Assembly (NCBI GenBank): GCA_041552775.1
Contig: JBFEKH010000001.1
Location: 62,001-126,000, forward strand
DNA: 64,000 bases
Direction: 5' to 3'
Origin: Allopontixanthobacter sp041552775
Lineage (GTDB): Bacteria > Pseudomonadota > Alphaproteobacteria > Sphingomonadales > Sphingomonadaceae
The translations under genes were made by a program, and so were the position numbers. Of this stretch, positions 35,721 to 45,115 are shown piece after piece. Position 1 is the stretch's first letter, and each line of letters opens with the position of its first letter. The notes below the pieces were generated by a model. The model did no database searches. It was not told the origin of the DNA and saw nothing but the letters and a program-made list of their open reading frames with translations.

Positions 35721-36806
35721 ATGGAAAACCGCAACGAATCGCTGATCCATGGACGCGGGGCGCAATCCGCGCAGGTGCCGCAGCGTTTCGGGCTGAACGC
35801 ACGCGAGGTTGATGGCGATTGGCGCGATGCGGTGGAGTCGCTGGACGGGCCTCCGGTCAAGCTGCGCACCACGGTGACGGAGGAACATCCGAGAACCATC
35901 CTCACCTTCAATCAATCGCCAGACATTCCATTTGACCGGTCGATCAACGCCTATCGCGGGTGCGAGCATGGCTGCGTCTATTGCTTTGCTCGTCCGACCC
36001 ACGCCTATCACGATCTGTCACCCGGGCTGGATTTCGAAACCAAGCTGTTCGCCAAACCAGATGCGGCGCGGCTGCTGCGGGAGACTTTGGCCAAGCCTAA
36101 CTACAGGCCGCAATGGATTGCGATGGGGACGAACACCGATCCCTATCAACCAATCGAGGCGCGCTACCGGATCACTCGCCAAGTGCTGGATGTGTGCCTC
36201 GACGCGCGGCATCCGGTAACCATCACCACGAAGTCCGATCGGGTACTGCGCGACCTCGACCTGCTGGGCGAAATGGCGCGACGCAGGCTGGTGGCGGTGG
36301 CGATTTCGGTGACCAGCCTCGACGCCAAATTGTCCGGCCAGCTGGAGCCCCGCGCCTCGTCCCCCGCCAAGCGGCTGGCGGCGCTGGGCAGACTGGCCCA
36401 GGCAGGTATTCCGACGCATATTTCCATCGCCCCGGTCATTCCCGCGATAACGGACGAGTTCATGGAAGGCCTGATCGCGCAGGCGGGCGCGCTGGGCGTC
36501 CAGTCAGCCAGCTGGATCCCTCTGCGCCTGCCGCACGAGGTCGCTCCGCTGCTGCGCGAATGGTTGTCCGTCCACTACCCCGACCGCGCCAGCAAGGTGA
36601 TGAGCATCGTCCGCCAGATCCGCAGCGGCAAAGACAACGACTCCACTTTCTTCACCCGGATGCGCCCCACCGGCGTCTGGGCCGACCTGTTCCGCGCCCG
36701 TTTTAAACTGGCCTGCAAACGTGCGGGGATTGGCAAGGCGCGGTTCGAACTGGACTGTTCCCGGTTCCGCAAACCGGAAGTGGGCGGGCAGATGCGGTTG
36801 CTGTGA
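35721..36806 (+). CDS. PA0069 family radical SAM protein
   Basis: This is a 361-residue radical SAM enzyme. The SAM-cluster motif C-x3-C-x2-C is Cys81, Cys85 and Cys88 in CEHGCVYC, preceded by NAYRG. It fits the PA0069 group, distantly related to spore photoproduct lyase. No substrate is established for this group that I know of. The sequence GRGAQSAQVPQRF near the N-terminus is typical. The gene stands alone and is followed by a repeat-rich region. Confidence 0.92.
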   Translation: MENRNESLIHGRGAQSAQVPQRFGLNAREVDGDWRDAVESLDGPPVKLRTTVTEEHPRTILTFNQSPDIPFDRSINAYRGCEHGCVYCFARPTHAYHDLSPGLDFETKLFAKPDAARLLRETLAKPNYRPQWIAMGTNTDPYQPIEARYRITRQVLDVCLDARHPVTITTKSDRVLRDLDLLGEMARRRLVAVAISVTSLDAKLSGQLEPRASSPAKRLAALGRLAQAGIPTHISIAPVIPAITDEFMEGLIAQAGALGVQSASWIPLRLPHEVAPLLREWLSVHYPDRASKVMSIVRQIRSGKDNDSTFFTRMRPTGVWADLFRARFKLACKRAGIGKARFELDCSRFRKPEVGGQMRLL

Positions 36807-36945
36807 AACTAATACGATGTTTGGCGTGAAATTTCGACGGTTCGTGTCAGGACTGATGGAATGTCCGCATGTGGAGTTGGGTATACGGGCTGGGAACGTC
36901 AGGGATATCGAAGGAAGCAGACCTTCAGGAATTCCTCTCCCTTTC

Positions 36946-36977
36946 CTCACCCCGCTCGTCCAGAGCCTGTCGAAGGC
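36946..36977 (+). repeat. REP-like repeat, left copy
   Basis: The core ACCCCGCTCGTCCAGAGC, then TGTCGAA after one mismatched base, is found inverted at 37316-37348. Similarity extends further out through a C/T-rich stretch on the distal side. In the minus-strand frame of the broken GIY-YIG gene it encodes the tail GPSTGSGRAG. The TGTCGAAGG end resembles REP-type repeats scattered in sphingomonad genomes, from memory. Confidence 0.75.
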
Positions 36978-37291
36978 CCCTGCACAACGCCTGACGCCTG
37001 GTCTGCTTGGCTTTGGCGGCTGCGGGCAAGCTGCCTGATGCAGTCCCAGTCACCGGCAATCAGCGCTACTTTCTTGGCCCGGCTCCAACCTTTCAGCTTG
37101 CGCTCGGCAGCAAAAGCCTCGTCTCGGGTCAGGAAACTGTGGGACCAGACCGAACTGACCGGTCGCGGCTGCGCAGTGTAGCCGCCCAGACTGCCCCTGT
37201 CGTTCTCGGCCATACGCAGATCGATATTATCGGTGTGACCGGTTTAATAGTATCCATCGGCGCAGCGCAGAATGTAGGTCCAAAAAGTCAC
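36947..37291 (-). pseudogene. GIY-YIG nuclease-like gene broken by one stop codon
   Basis: Read from GTG at 37291 the frame gives a normal GIY-YIG start, TFWTYILRCADGYY, then a TAA at codon 16 (37244-37246), then continues in the same frame as TGHTDNIDLR and on through GGYTAQPRPVSSVW and ERKLKGWSRAKKVALIAGDW. The stop sits where relatives have Tyr or another residue of the second motif, so one base change explains it. An ATG at 37213 restarts the frame but lacks the catalytic strand and has no ribosome site. The C-terminal tail is read from the left REP repeat. A sequencing error is possible. Confidence 0.8.
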
Positions 37292-37315
37292 CGCGTGGTT
37301 CTAGCGCTGCGCAAA

Positions 37316-37348
37316 GTCTTTCGACAAGCTCTGGACGAGCGGGGTGGG
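37316..37348 (-). repeat. REP-like repeat, right copy (inverted)
   Basis: The reverse complement matches the left copy at 36946-36977 over an 18-base identical core plus TGTCGAA. The two copies face each other across the GIY-YIG pseudogene, about 340 bases apart. The remaining bases between 37349 and 37465 show no gene; GAATGCCCC occurs twice there. Confidence 0.75.
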
Positions 37349-37472
37349 TAAAAGAGGGGAAGTGTCGGCAAGGTTGTCGTGTCAGGAATGCCCCCTCTTT
37401 TGACAAGAACGTAGTTTGCGGGCGCGTTTGACAGTTTCGGTTGGACCGGTGATCAATTTTGAATGCCCCTCC

Positions 37473-37510
37473 ACCAGCCTGCGGCTGGTCCCCCTCCCCG
37501 TGCCGGGGAG
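37473..37510 (+). repeat. Double-hairpin REP element with identical TGC loops
   Basis: Two perfect 7-3-7 hairpins lie in tandem: ACCAGCC-TGC-GGCTGGT (37473-37489) and CTCCCCG-TGC-CGGGGAG (37494-37510), with four C between them. Both loops are TGC. The element ends three bases short of the DUF1330 stop codon and could protect or end that minus-strand transcript. Such paired hairpins are typical of REP/BIME repeats. Confidence 0.75.
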
Positions 37511-37513
37511 AAA

Positions 37514-37942
37514 TTAGCCGAATCCGCCGCCGCTTTTACCTGGCGCGAAGCGGATCAGGCGGCTGTCGAGGACGGCGGCGCTGCGGTTCACTACGGCTTT
37601 CTGGTATTCCGGGTCGGTGATCATTTCGAGGAACGCGCCGGCGTTCGGATAGGCGGCGACGAAGGCATCTTCCCACAATTTGTCTTCCGGGCCGGTGACC
37701 ATCGCTTCCCACGTCCCGCGCCAAATAATCGTGCCGCCCACGCGGCTGAAGATCGGGCCGCTGGTCTTGCCATATTCCGCATAGGCCTCCCGACCGGTCC
37801 AACCCTTGCTCGCGTTCGGATGGCCCTCCGGGTACTCGGCCCGCTCGCGGTAACGCAGCAGGTTGAGCATGTTGATCGGCGTATCGCGGGGCAGCGATTT
37901 GAAGAAATCGAACGCCTCGCGCGTGGGGTTGAGGTAATTCAT
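37514..37942 (-). CDS. DUF1330 family protein
   Basis: This is a 142-residue protein of the DUF1330 (dimeric alpha-beta barrel) type: INMLNLLRYRERAEYP near the N-terminus, GGTIIWRG in the middle strand, FVAAYPNAGAFLEMITDPEYQKAV as typical C-terminal helix and turn. Function is unknown; relatives often sit with acyl-CoA genes. The ATG at 37942 overlaps the acyl-CoA synthetase stop (ATGA), so it is coupled to that gene. Longer frames in this region read across it. Confidence 0.85.
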   Translation of the reverse strand: MNYLNPTREAFDFFKSLPRDTPINMLNLLRYRERAEYPEGHPNASKGWTGREAYAEYGKTSGPIFSRVGGTIIWRGTWEAMVTGPEDKLWEDAFVAAYPNAGAFLEMITDPEYQKAVVNRSAAVLDSRLIRFAPGKSGGGFG

Positions 37943-39549
37943 TCCGTGCCCTCCAGCACATAATCGGCAAACTGCGCGCGCAGGTCCTTCTTGGAAATCT
38001 TGCCGGTCGCGGTGTGCGGAATCTCGTCCACGAATTCCACTGCATCGGGCATCCACCATTTGGCGATCCTCCCGGACAGGAATTCCAGCACATCAGCGCT
38101 CGTCAAATTCGCGCCTTCCTTCTTCACCACAAACAACACCGGGCGCTCGTCCCATTTGGGATGCGGCATGCCGATCGCGGCGGCTTCCGCCACATCGGGA
38201 TGCGCCACGGCCTCGTTTTCAAGCTCGACCGAGCTGATCCACTCGCCGCCGGATTTGATCACGTCCTTGGTCCGGTCGGTCAATTGCAGGGTGCCATCGG
38301 GATAGATGATGCCGACATCGCCGGTATCGAACCAGCCATCAGGGGACGTCGCGTCCTTTTCCGCCTTGAAATAGCGCTTGATCACCCACGGCCCACGAAT
38401 TTGCAGCGCGCCGGATGTCTTGCCGTCGCGCGGCAGCACCGTGGCCATGTCTTCCAGATCGACGCAGCGAAGTTCCACACCGAATGGCGGCACGCCCTGC
38501 TTGGTCTTTACGGAGACTTGTTCGTCAAATGACATTTCGTCCCAATTATGCGGTTCCGCGCCCGTGGTGCCGATTGGTGAGGTTTCGGTCATGCCCCATG
38601 CATGGGCCACACGGACCCCGGCCTTCATCAGCCGTTCGATCATGAAGCGCGGCGCGGCCGATCCGCCAATGATCGCCTGCTTCAACGTCGGCAGACTGTC
38701 ACCCGTGGCATCCATATGCTGGAACATGGCGAGCCAGACGGTCGGCACGCCGGCGGAATGGGTCACCCCTTCGCGCGCCATCAATTCGCACAGCACCTTA
38801 GGGTCATTCACCGCTGAATAAACGAATTTGATCCCGGCCGCCGCGCCTGCCCATGGCAGACCCCAACTGGCGGCGTGGAACATCGGCACGACCGGCAGCA
38901 TTACGCTGCTGGCCTGGAAGTCGAAAATGGCGGGCTGCAATCCGGTGATCGCGTGAAGCATGGTCGAACGGTGTTCGTACAGCACGCCCTTGGGATGGCC
39001 CGTAGTGCCGCTGGTATAGCACAGCATGCAGGGATCGCGCTCGTCCACCTCGGCCCATTCGGTATTGCCGTCATGGGGCGCGATCCAATCCTCGAAGGAA
39101 GTCGCATGCTCGCCGCTGTCGAAGCAAATATAATGTTCGATGGTGGTCCATTGCGGCTTCATCTTATCGACCACTGACTGGAACGCCGCATCATACAGCA
39201 GCACGCGGTCCTCTGCGTGGTTGGCGATATATTCCAGCTGATCATCGAACAGGCGCGGATTGATCGTGTGCAGGATCCCGCCGACGCCGACCGCGCCATA
39301 CCATGTGACCAAATGCCGCGAATGGTTCATCGCCAGCGTCGCGATCCGGTCACCCTTGCCGATCCCGGCGGCCTGCAGCGCCTGCGTCATCTTCAGCGCA
39401 TCGCGGCGAATGCCCGCCCAATCGGTGCGGGTTTCGCTGCCATCAGCCCAATATGACAAAATTTCGCGGGCCCCGTGTTCGCGGGCCGCGTGGTCGATAA
39501 GCCGGGTTACGTTGAGGTCCCAATCCTGCATGGCGCCGAGAGCTTGCAT
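37939..39549 (-). CDS. Acyl-CoA synthetase (AMP-forming, FadD-like)
   Basis: This ANL-superfamily ligase of 536 residues activates a fatty acid to its CoA thioester. The P-loop CYTSGTTGHPKG is near 180-191, the adenylate motif WGMTETSPIG near 322-331, and the C-terminal lysine is in TATGKISK. It resembles the medium/long-chain fatty acyl-CoA ligase group. The ATG at 39549 is chosen for AGGAG six bases upstream; further in-frame codons run to 39675. The 39550-39763 gap toward dnaE shows no gene. Confidence 0.93.
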   Translation of the reverse strand: MQALGAMQDWDLNVTRLIDHAAREHGAREILSYWADGSETRTDWAGIRRDALKMTQALQAAGIGKGDRIATLAMNHSRHLVTWYGAVGVGGILHTINPRLFDDQLEYIANHAEDRVLLYDAAFQSVVDKMKPQWTTIEHYICFDSGEHATSFEDWIAPHDGNTEWAEVDERDPCMLCYTSGTTGHPKGVLYEHRSTMLHAITGLQPAIFDFQASSVMLPVVPMFHAASWGLPWAGAAAGIKFVYSAVNDPKVLCELMAREGVTHSAGVPTVWLAMFQHMDATGDSLPTLKQAIIGGSAAPRFMIERLMKAGVRVAHAWGMTETSPIGTTGAEPHNWDEMSFDEQVSVKTKQGVPPFGVELRCVDLEDMATVLPRDGKTSGALQIRGPWVIKRYFKAEKDATSPDGWFDTGDVGIIYPDGTLQLTDRTKDVIKSGGEWISSVELENEAVAHPDVAEAAAIGMPHPKWDERPVLFVVKKEGANLTSADVLEFLSGRIAKWWMPDAVEFVDEIPHTATGKISKKDLRAQFADYVLEGTE

Positions 39550-39763
39550 ATCCATCTCCTGTACATTGTCTTTTGCTACCCATGCCCGCGCTAGCGCGCC
39601 AAGGCAATCACGAGGAAGATGCGGGATGCCCTGTTTCGAAGCATGAGGGCAATTGCAGCATCTGAGGGGCCTCATGTGGGTTACCGCGATGACGCTTGAC
39701 CTAGTGCCTCACTGCGCGATTATTGCGGCAGAGACTGACGCCAAAACCGGGGCGATCAAGCAA

Positions 39764-42700
39764 TCAGGCGACCAGCCGGAGATGTGTCGGCCCGCGCCGG
39801 CTGGTTAGTGAAACGTTGGAAATGCCTTCGATCAGCTCCAGCCGTTCGGCCAGCTCTCCATCCAGCTGAAAATCACGGCCCAACCGGACCACCGGCATTG
39901 CGCCGCCATCGGCATGCAGTGTGGCCAGCACCTCGCCGCGGCCTTCTGCGCCCGGGATCAATTCCAGCTTCAAATCATGCAGCACATCGGCGCGGTGGAT
40001 ATCCAGCGTCAGCAACATCCGGGATCCGCCCTTGACCTCTTCCAGCGGCCTGCCACCGCGAATAGTCACGCGGGGCGGTTCGTCCGGGCTGGGCGAATCA
40101 AGCTCGACATTGAGCAGGATACAGGTGCCTTCTGCTGCCCATTTGAGGAAGTTTTCGACCAGCGATTCCTCGAAACAAGCAGCATCGAACTGGCCTGACG
40201 GATCGGAGAAACTGGCGCGCACGAAATCCTTGCCGCGTCGGGTCTTGCCGCGTTTCACACCTTCTACCATCGCCGCCATCACTGCCGGCGAGCGGCCCCC
40301 GGCGGGCGCGCCGCTTTCCATCAGGCTGGCAAAACTGCGCGCGCCATTGGCAGATGCCACGGCGCGGTACTGTTCGACCGGATGGGCGGAAAAATAGAAC
40401 CCGAAATTCTCGCGTTCCTTGGCCATGCGTTCTGCGCGGGACCATTCTTCTGTATCGGCCAGACGGATAGGTTCAACGGCGTGATCCTCGCCGCCGAATA
40501 ATCCGCCCTGCCCGCTGGTGCGTTCGCGCTCTGCAGCATCGGCCACGGCGAGCAGCATTTCGGCATTCTCGAACACCTTGGCGCGGTTGGTTTCCAATCT
40601 GTCCAGCGCCCCCGCAGCGGCAAGACCTTCCAACCCGCGCCGGTTCATCGATCCGGGTGGCACCCGCTCGAACAGGTGCTGGAGGCTGTCGAACCAGCCA
40701 TGCGCCTCACGCTCCGCAGCGATTGCAGCCATCGCCTTTTCACCGACATTTCGGATGCCCGCCAGCGCATAGCGCACGGCGTAGCCTTCGTCCGTTCGCT
40801 CGACGCTGAATTCCGGCTCGGAACGGTTGATGCACGGCCCTTCCAGCGCATAGCCGGACCGGCGCATGTCATCGACGAAGATTGCCAGCTTTTCGGACTG
40901 ATGCATGTCGAAACACATCGACGCGGCGTAGAATTCGTGCGGGTAATGCGTCTTCAGCCACGCTGTCTGATACGCCAACAGTGCATAGGCGGCGGCGTGA
41001 GATTTGTTGAAGCCGTATCCGGCGAACTTGTCGATCAAGTCGAACAACTCATTCGCCTGCTTCTTGTCGATGCCAGAATTTTCCTTGCAGCCATCGACGA
41101 AGCGCTGGCGCTGCGCATCCATTTCCGCCTGGACTTTCTTGCCCATCGCGCGGCGCAGCAAATCTGCATCGCCTAGCGAATATCCGGCCAGGATTTGCGC
41201 GGCCTGCATCACCTGTTCCTGATATACGAAAATCCCGTAGGTTTCGGCCAGGATGCCTTCCAGCTTGGGGTGAGGATAGGCGATTTCGACCTCGCCATTC
41301 TTGCGTTTGCCGAACAGCGGGATGTTGTCCATCGGGCCGGGCCGATACAGCGAAACGAGCGCGATAATATCACCGAAATTGGTCGGCTTCACCGCCGCCA
41401 GCGTGCGCCGCATGCCTTCGGATTCCAGCTGGAACACGCCCACCGTATTGCCTGACTGGAGCAGTTTGTAGACGGCCGCATCATCCCACGCCAACGTGTC
41501 TAGATTGACGGTTATCTCCCGCTTCTGCAGCAACTTCACAGCCTTTTGCAGCACCGACAACGTCTTCAGGCCAAGGAAATCGAACTTCACCAGCCCGCTG
41601 GTTTCGACATGCTTCATGTCGAACTGCGTCACCGGCATGTCGGATCGGGGGTCGCGGTACAGCGGCACCAATTGCGCCAGTGGCCGGTCGCCGATCACCA
41701 CGCCGGCGGCATGGGTGGAACTGTTGCGGGGGAAGCCTTCCAGTTGCATCGCCAGATCAACCAGCCGCTTTACCTCGAGCTCGTTATCATATTCGCGCCG
41801 GAATTCTGCGGCGCCGTTCAGCGTGCGCGGCAGCGTCCACGGGTCGGTCGGATGGTTGGGCACCATCTTGCACAACCGGTCCACCTGGCCGTAGCTCATC
41901 TGCAGGATGCGTCCGCAATCGCGCAGCACGGCGCGCGCCTTCAGCTTACCGAAGGTGATGATCTGCGCGACGTGATCTGCGCCGTATTTCTGCTGCACAT
42001 AGCGGATCACTTCGCCGCGGCGCGTTTCGCAGAAATCGATGTCGAAATCCGGCATAGAAACACGTTCGGGATTGAGAAACCGTTCGAACAGCAGGCCCAG
42101 TTTGATCGGGTCGAGATCGGTGATCGTCAGCGCCCACGCGACCACGGAACCGGCACCGGAGCCGCGACCCGGCCCGACCGGAATATCCTGTTCCTTCGCC
42201 CATTTGATGAAATCTGCAACGATCAGGAAGTAGCCGGGAAAACCCATTCCGGTGATAACATCGATCTCGAAATCGAGCCGGTCGAAATAGACTTTCCGCT
42301 CCTCCTCCGACATCTCGCCATAAGGTTCAAGGCGCGCCGCAAGCCCCTCGCGCGCGTCCTTCGCCAGCAACTTGACCTCGCCCTCCAGATCCCCGGCCAG
42401 ACTTGGCAGGATCGGAGCGCGATTGGGCGGAGCGAAAGCGCAGCGCCGGGCGATTGTCAGCGTATTCGCAGTCGCCTCCGGAAGGTCTGGGAACAATTCG
42501 GCCATCATTGGCTCGGATTTCACGAAGGCCTGCGGATTTGACCGGGGCCGGTCTTCCGCCTCGATATGCGTCGAATTGGCGATACACAGCATCGCGTCAT
42601 GCGCCGGGTGGATATGCGGATCGGCAAAATTGGCCGGATTGGTCGCCACCAGCGGCAGATCGCGCGCATAGGCGAGGTCGATCAGCGCGGCTTCTGCCGC

Positions 42701-43237
42701 ATCCTGCGCTGCATCTTTCAGCCGCGCCAGTTCGATATAAAGACGCGCAGGGAACAGACCTTCGAGCCGGTCCAGATATGCCTCGGCATGGTCCTGCTGC
42801 CCTTCAGCCAGCAAGCGCGACACAGCGCCCTCGCCCGCACCGGTGAGCGCGATCAGCCCGCCGGAATGCCCCTCAAGATCGCTCAGGCGGACATGGGGTT
42901 CGAACTCGAGCGGGCGCCCGAGATGCGCGTGGCTGACCAGATGGCAGAGGTTGTCGTAACCCGTCTCGTCCTGCGCAAACAGCGGCAGATAATCGACCTG
43001 CTTGCCTTCCTTGTCCCGGGCGATGCCGAGCAAGGTTCCGATGATCGGCTGGATTCCCTCGACAAGACAGGCGGAGGCAAAGGCCACGACGCCATACAGG
43101 CCGTTACGGTCGCAAATTGCAATCGCGGGAAAGCCGCGCTCCTTGGCCAACTTGGCAATTGCCTTGGGGTCCACCGCCCCCTCCAGCAGGGAGTAGGAGG
43201 ACATGACTCGCAAAGGAACAAACGGGGCAAAGGACAT
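39764..43237 (-). CDS. dnaE: DNA polymerase III alpha subunit
   Basis: This is the replicative polymerase catalytic subunit, 1157 residues, the usual DnaE size. The N-terminal PHP domain opens with FVPLRVMSSYSLLEGA. The polymerase core has GPGRGSGAGS at 355-364 and the catalytic aspartates in PDFDID at 396-401. The C-terminal third carries the helix-hairpin-helix and OB-fold region. The ATG at 43237 fits the family N-terminus; the open frame upstream to 43381 is not conserved-looking. It is transcribed after the small membrane protein gene on the same strand. Confidence 0.97.
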   Translation of the reverse strand: MSFAPFVPLRVMSSYSLLEGAVDPKAIAKLAKERGFPAIAICDRNGLYGVVAFASACLVEGIQPIIGTLLGIARDKEGKQVDYLPLFAQDETGYDNLCHLVSHAHLGRPLEFEPHVRLSDLEGHSGGLIALTGAGEGAVSRLLAEGQQDHAEAYLDRLEGLFPARLYIELARLKDAAQDAAEAALIDLAYARDLPLVATNPANFADPHIHPAHDAMLCIANSTHIEAEDRPRSNPQAFVKSEPMMAELFPDLPEATANTLTIARRCAFAPPNRAPILPSLAGDLEGEVKLLAKDAREGLAARLEPYGEMSEEERKVYFDRLDFEIDVITGMGFPGYFLIVADFIKWAKEQDIPVGPGRGSGAGSVVAWALTITDLDPIKLGLLFERFLNPERVSMPDFDIDFCETRRGEVIRYVQQKYGADHVAQIITFGKLKARAVLRDCGRILQMSYGQVDRLCKMVPNHPTDPWTLPRTLNGAAEFRREYDNELEVKRLVDLAMQLEGFPRNSSTHAAGVVIGDRPLAQLVPLYRDPRSDMPVTQFDMKHVETSGLVKFDFLGLKTLSVLQKAVKLLQKREITVNLDTLAWDDAAVYKLLQSGNTVGVFQLESEGMRRTLAAVKPTNFGDIIALVSLYRPGPMDNIPLFGKRKNGEVEIAYPHPKLEGILAETYGIFVYQEQVMQAAQILAGYSLGDADLLRRAMGKKVQAEMDAQRQRFVDGCKENSGIDKKQANELFDLIDKFAGYGFNKSHAAAYALLAYQTAWLKTHYPHEFYAASMCFDMHQSEKLAIFVDDMRRSGYALEGPCINRSEPEFSVERTDEGYAVRYALAGIRNVGEKAMAAIAAEREAHGWFDSLQHLFERVPPGSMNRRGLEGLAAAGALDRLETNRAKVFENAEMLLAVADAAERERTSGQGGLFGGEDHAVEPIRLADTEEWSRAERMAKERENFGFYFSAHPVEQYRAVASANGARSFASLMESGAPAGGRSPAVMAAMVEGVKRGKTRRGKDFVRASFSDPSGQFDAACFEESLVENFLKWAAEGTCILLNVELDSPSPDEPPRVTIRGGRPLEEVKGGSRMLLTLDIHRADVLHDLKLELIPGAEGRGEVLATLHADGGAMPVVRLGRDFQLDGELAERLELIEGISNVSLTSRRGPTHLRLVA

Positions 43238-43301
43238 GGAGCGAGTATGGTGAAACTGGACAGCGAATCCAAGCTCTCGACTCGCTATTTCCCCTGTCCC
43301 G

Positions 43302-43643
43302 TCAGGTGGTTCTATCTTCGCCCTTGGCCGCAGCAATTTTCCGGCGGGTATCGCGAATGCTCGACCATGCGCCGTAAACAATCAGCACGGCGAGGAAAAT
43401 CCATACCCACAGCGGAATATTGCGCCCGGCAACCGCCAGGTAGAGATAGGCCGACACGAAACAGAAACCCGCACACATCGTCGGCAGGAGGGTCGATTTG
43501 CCCACCTTCGCGTTGCGCACCAGCCAGCCGATCGACAGGATGAAAAACGGGATCGCGCCAACATAGATTGCGCCAAAAATATACGGGTTCACCCCATATT
43601 CGGCGCCCAGCGACAAAAACCACAAATTGATTGATTTAAGCAT
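43302..43643 (-). CDS. Small membrane protein with three transmembrane helices
   Basis: This is a 113-residue hydrophobic protein. Predicted helices are about 21-42, 50-70 and 75-93, with a basic C-terminal tail (RDTRRKIAAAKG). I recognise no family, and no charged residue sits in the membrane spans. It lies 30 bases downstream of the glutathione peroxidase gene and 64 bases upstream of dnaE. Function is unknown. Confidence 0.75.
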   Translation of the reverse strand: MLKSINLWFLSLGAEYGVNPYIFGAIYVGAIPFFILSIGWLVRNAKVGKSTLLPTMCAGFCFVSAYLYLAVAGRNIPLWVWIFLAVLIVYGAWSSIRDTRRKIAAAKGEDRTT

Positions 43644-43673
43644 AATGGCCTGTTCGCACGAGAGCTGAGAAGG

Positions 43674-44149
<476 letters not shown>

Positions 44150-44153
<4 letters not shown>

Positions 44154-44674
44154 TGGGACGTTCCCTCATGTGGGCGATAGATGAAGTCAAAACTGTCTGA
44201 CCAGCTGAGCCCATGGTCAAGCGATAGTTCGCCATGCTGGCGCACGGTTCCATCGTCATTGGGCGTGTAAGTCATGCGAATCAGCGCGTCCTCTCCTGCC
44301 GAACCAACCCCTGCCCAATAACCGGTCAGCACCATCTTGCCGTCCACCGGCCCGCCTTCGAATTCGACCCTTCCGGGAGAACTTCCGATCCACGTCTGGT
44401 GCCATCGTCCGGTTGTCGGATCGAGATTGCTGAGACTGCCGCCCGGTCCGCCGCGAAAGGGCTTCCAGTTTTCCCGGATCGCACAGCCCTTGTACAATCG
44501 TTCGATGGTGCTGCGCGCGACCTGCTGTTCCGCTCCGTTGTGATACACGTCCCACTCGCCGACCCAGAAATCGAACGCGGCATAAGCTGCGGTATCACAG
44601 GCAGGCGGGGGCAATCCAGCCACCGGGGCCGCTGCAGCCTGAATCAGCGCCAGCGAGGCAAATATCGTTATCAT
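44150..44674 (-). CDS. Secreted protein of unknown function with FWVGEW motif
   Basis: This is a 174-residue protein with a signal peptide (MITIFASLALIQAAAAP). The mature domain opens with AFDFWVGEWDVYHNG and continues with strand-rich sequence, a pattern seen in DUF1579-like and lipocalin-like proteins. The ATG at 44674 has GAGGGGA upstream; a longer frame from 44731 lacks a signal. It is coupled to the peroxidase gene by ATGA. Function is unknown. Confidence 0.8.
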
Positions 44675-44787
44675 ATCCGGTCCCCTCGGATGATTGCGCG
44701 GGATCAGGTGATGCAATCGCTCCCGGTGCAAGGCTTCTTACTCTACCAGCCGCAGGACATCGATATTCTAACTAAGCCTCTGGCGAC

Positions 44788-45066
44788 CTAAGCGGCTGGA
44801 AAATCTTCACGGGCGGCCAGCGTTTCTATTTCGGCCAGATCAACCCGGTGATCGCCCGCTTTCTGGATCACATATTTCTGCCGTTCTGCTTCGGGCAACA
44901 ACATCACGTGATGGATCAGTTCCGCCAGGGTGCCGCGGCGCAGGCCCTTGGCGCTATCAAGCAAACCGTGTCCGTCATCCTTGCGGTGCAGGCTGGCGCG
45001 GTCGTCCCAATCGATCTTGCCGACATTTTCAGGATCGGCGTGGAATGTACTCGGGTGGTCGGTCAT
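44788..45066 (-). CDS. Small conserved-looking protein of unknown function
   Basis: This is a 92-residue, hydrophilic and probably cytosolic protein, with helix LAELIHHVMLLPEAERQKYVIQ in part amphipathic. A strong ribosome site, GAGGAG, precedes the ATG, which supports expression. I recognise no family. It lies about 50 bases downstream of lolD on the same strand and 113 bases before the secreted-protein gene; that latter gap holds nothing I can name. Confidence 0.7.
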   Translation of the reverse strand: MTDHPSTFHADPENVGKIDWDDRASLHRKDDGHGLLDSAKGLRRGTLAELIHHVMLLPEAERQKYVIQKAGDHRVDLAEIETLAAREDFPAA

Positions 45067-45115
45067 TGAAAGTCTCCTCTCACATTATAACCAATAACCC
45101 TAGCCTTTGATCCGA

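Noticed and set aside
36807..37040. Plus-strand open frames around 36721-37181
   Set aside because: They cross the REP repeat and the antisense of the GIY-YIG gene and carry no domain.
39689..39715. TTGACC and GATTAT boxes 16 bases apart on the plus strand between fadD and dnaE
   Set aside because: They point into the 3' end of dnaE with no plus-strand gene after them; probably chance.
45084..45089. Perfect TATAAT on the minus strand before the 92-residue gene
   Set aside because: The start point would fall inside the ribosome site, and no -35 box stands at the right distance.
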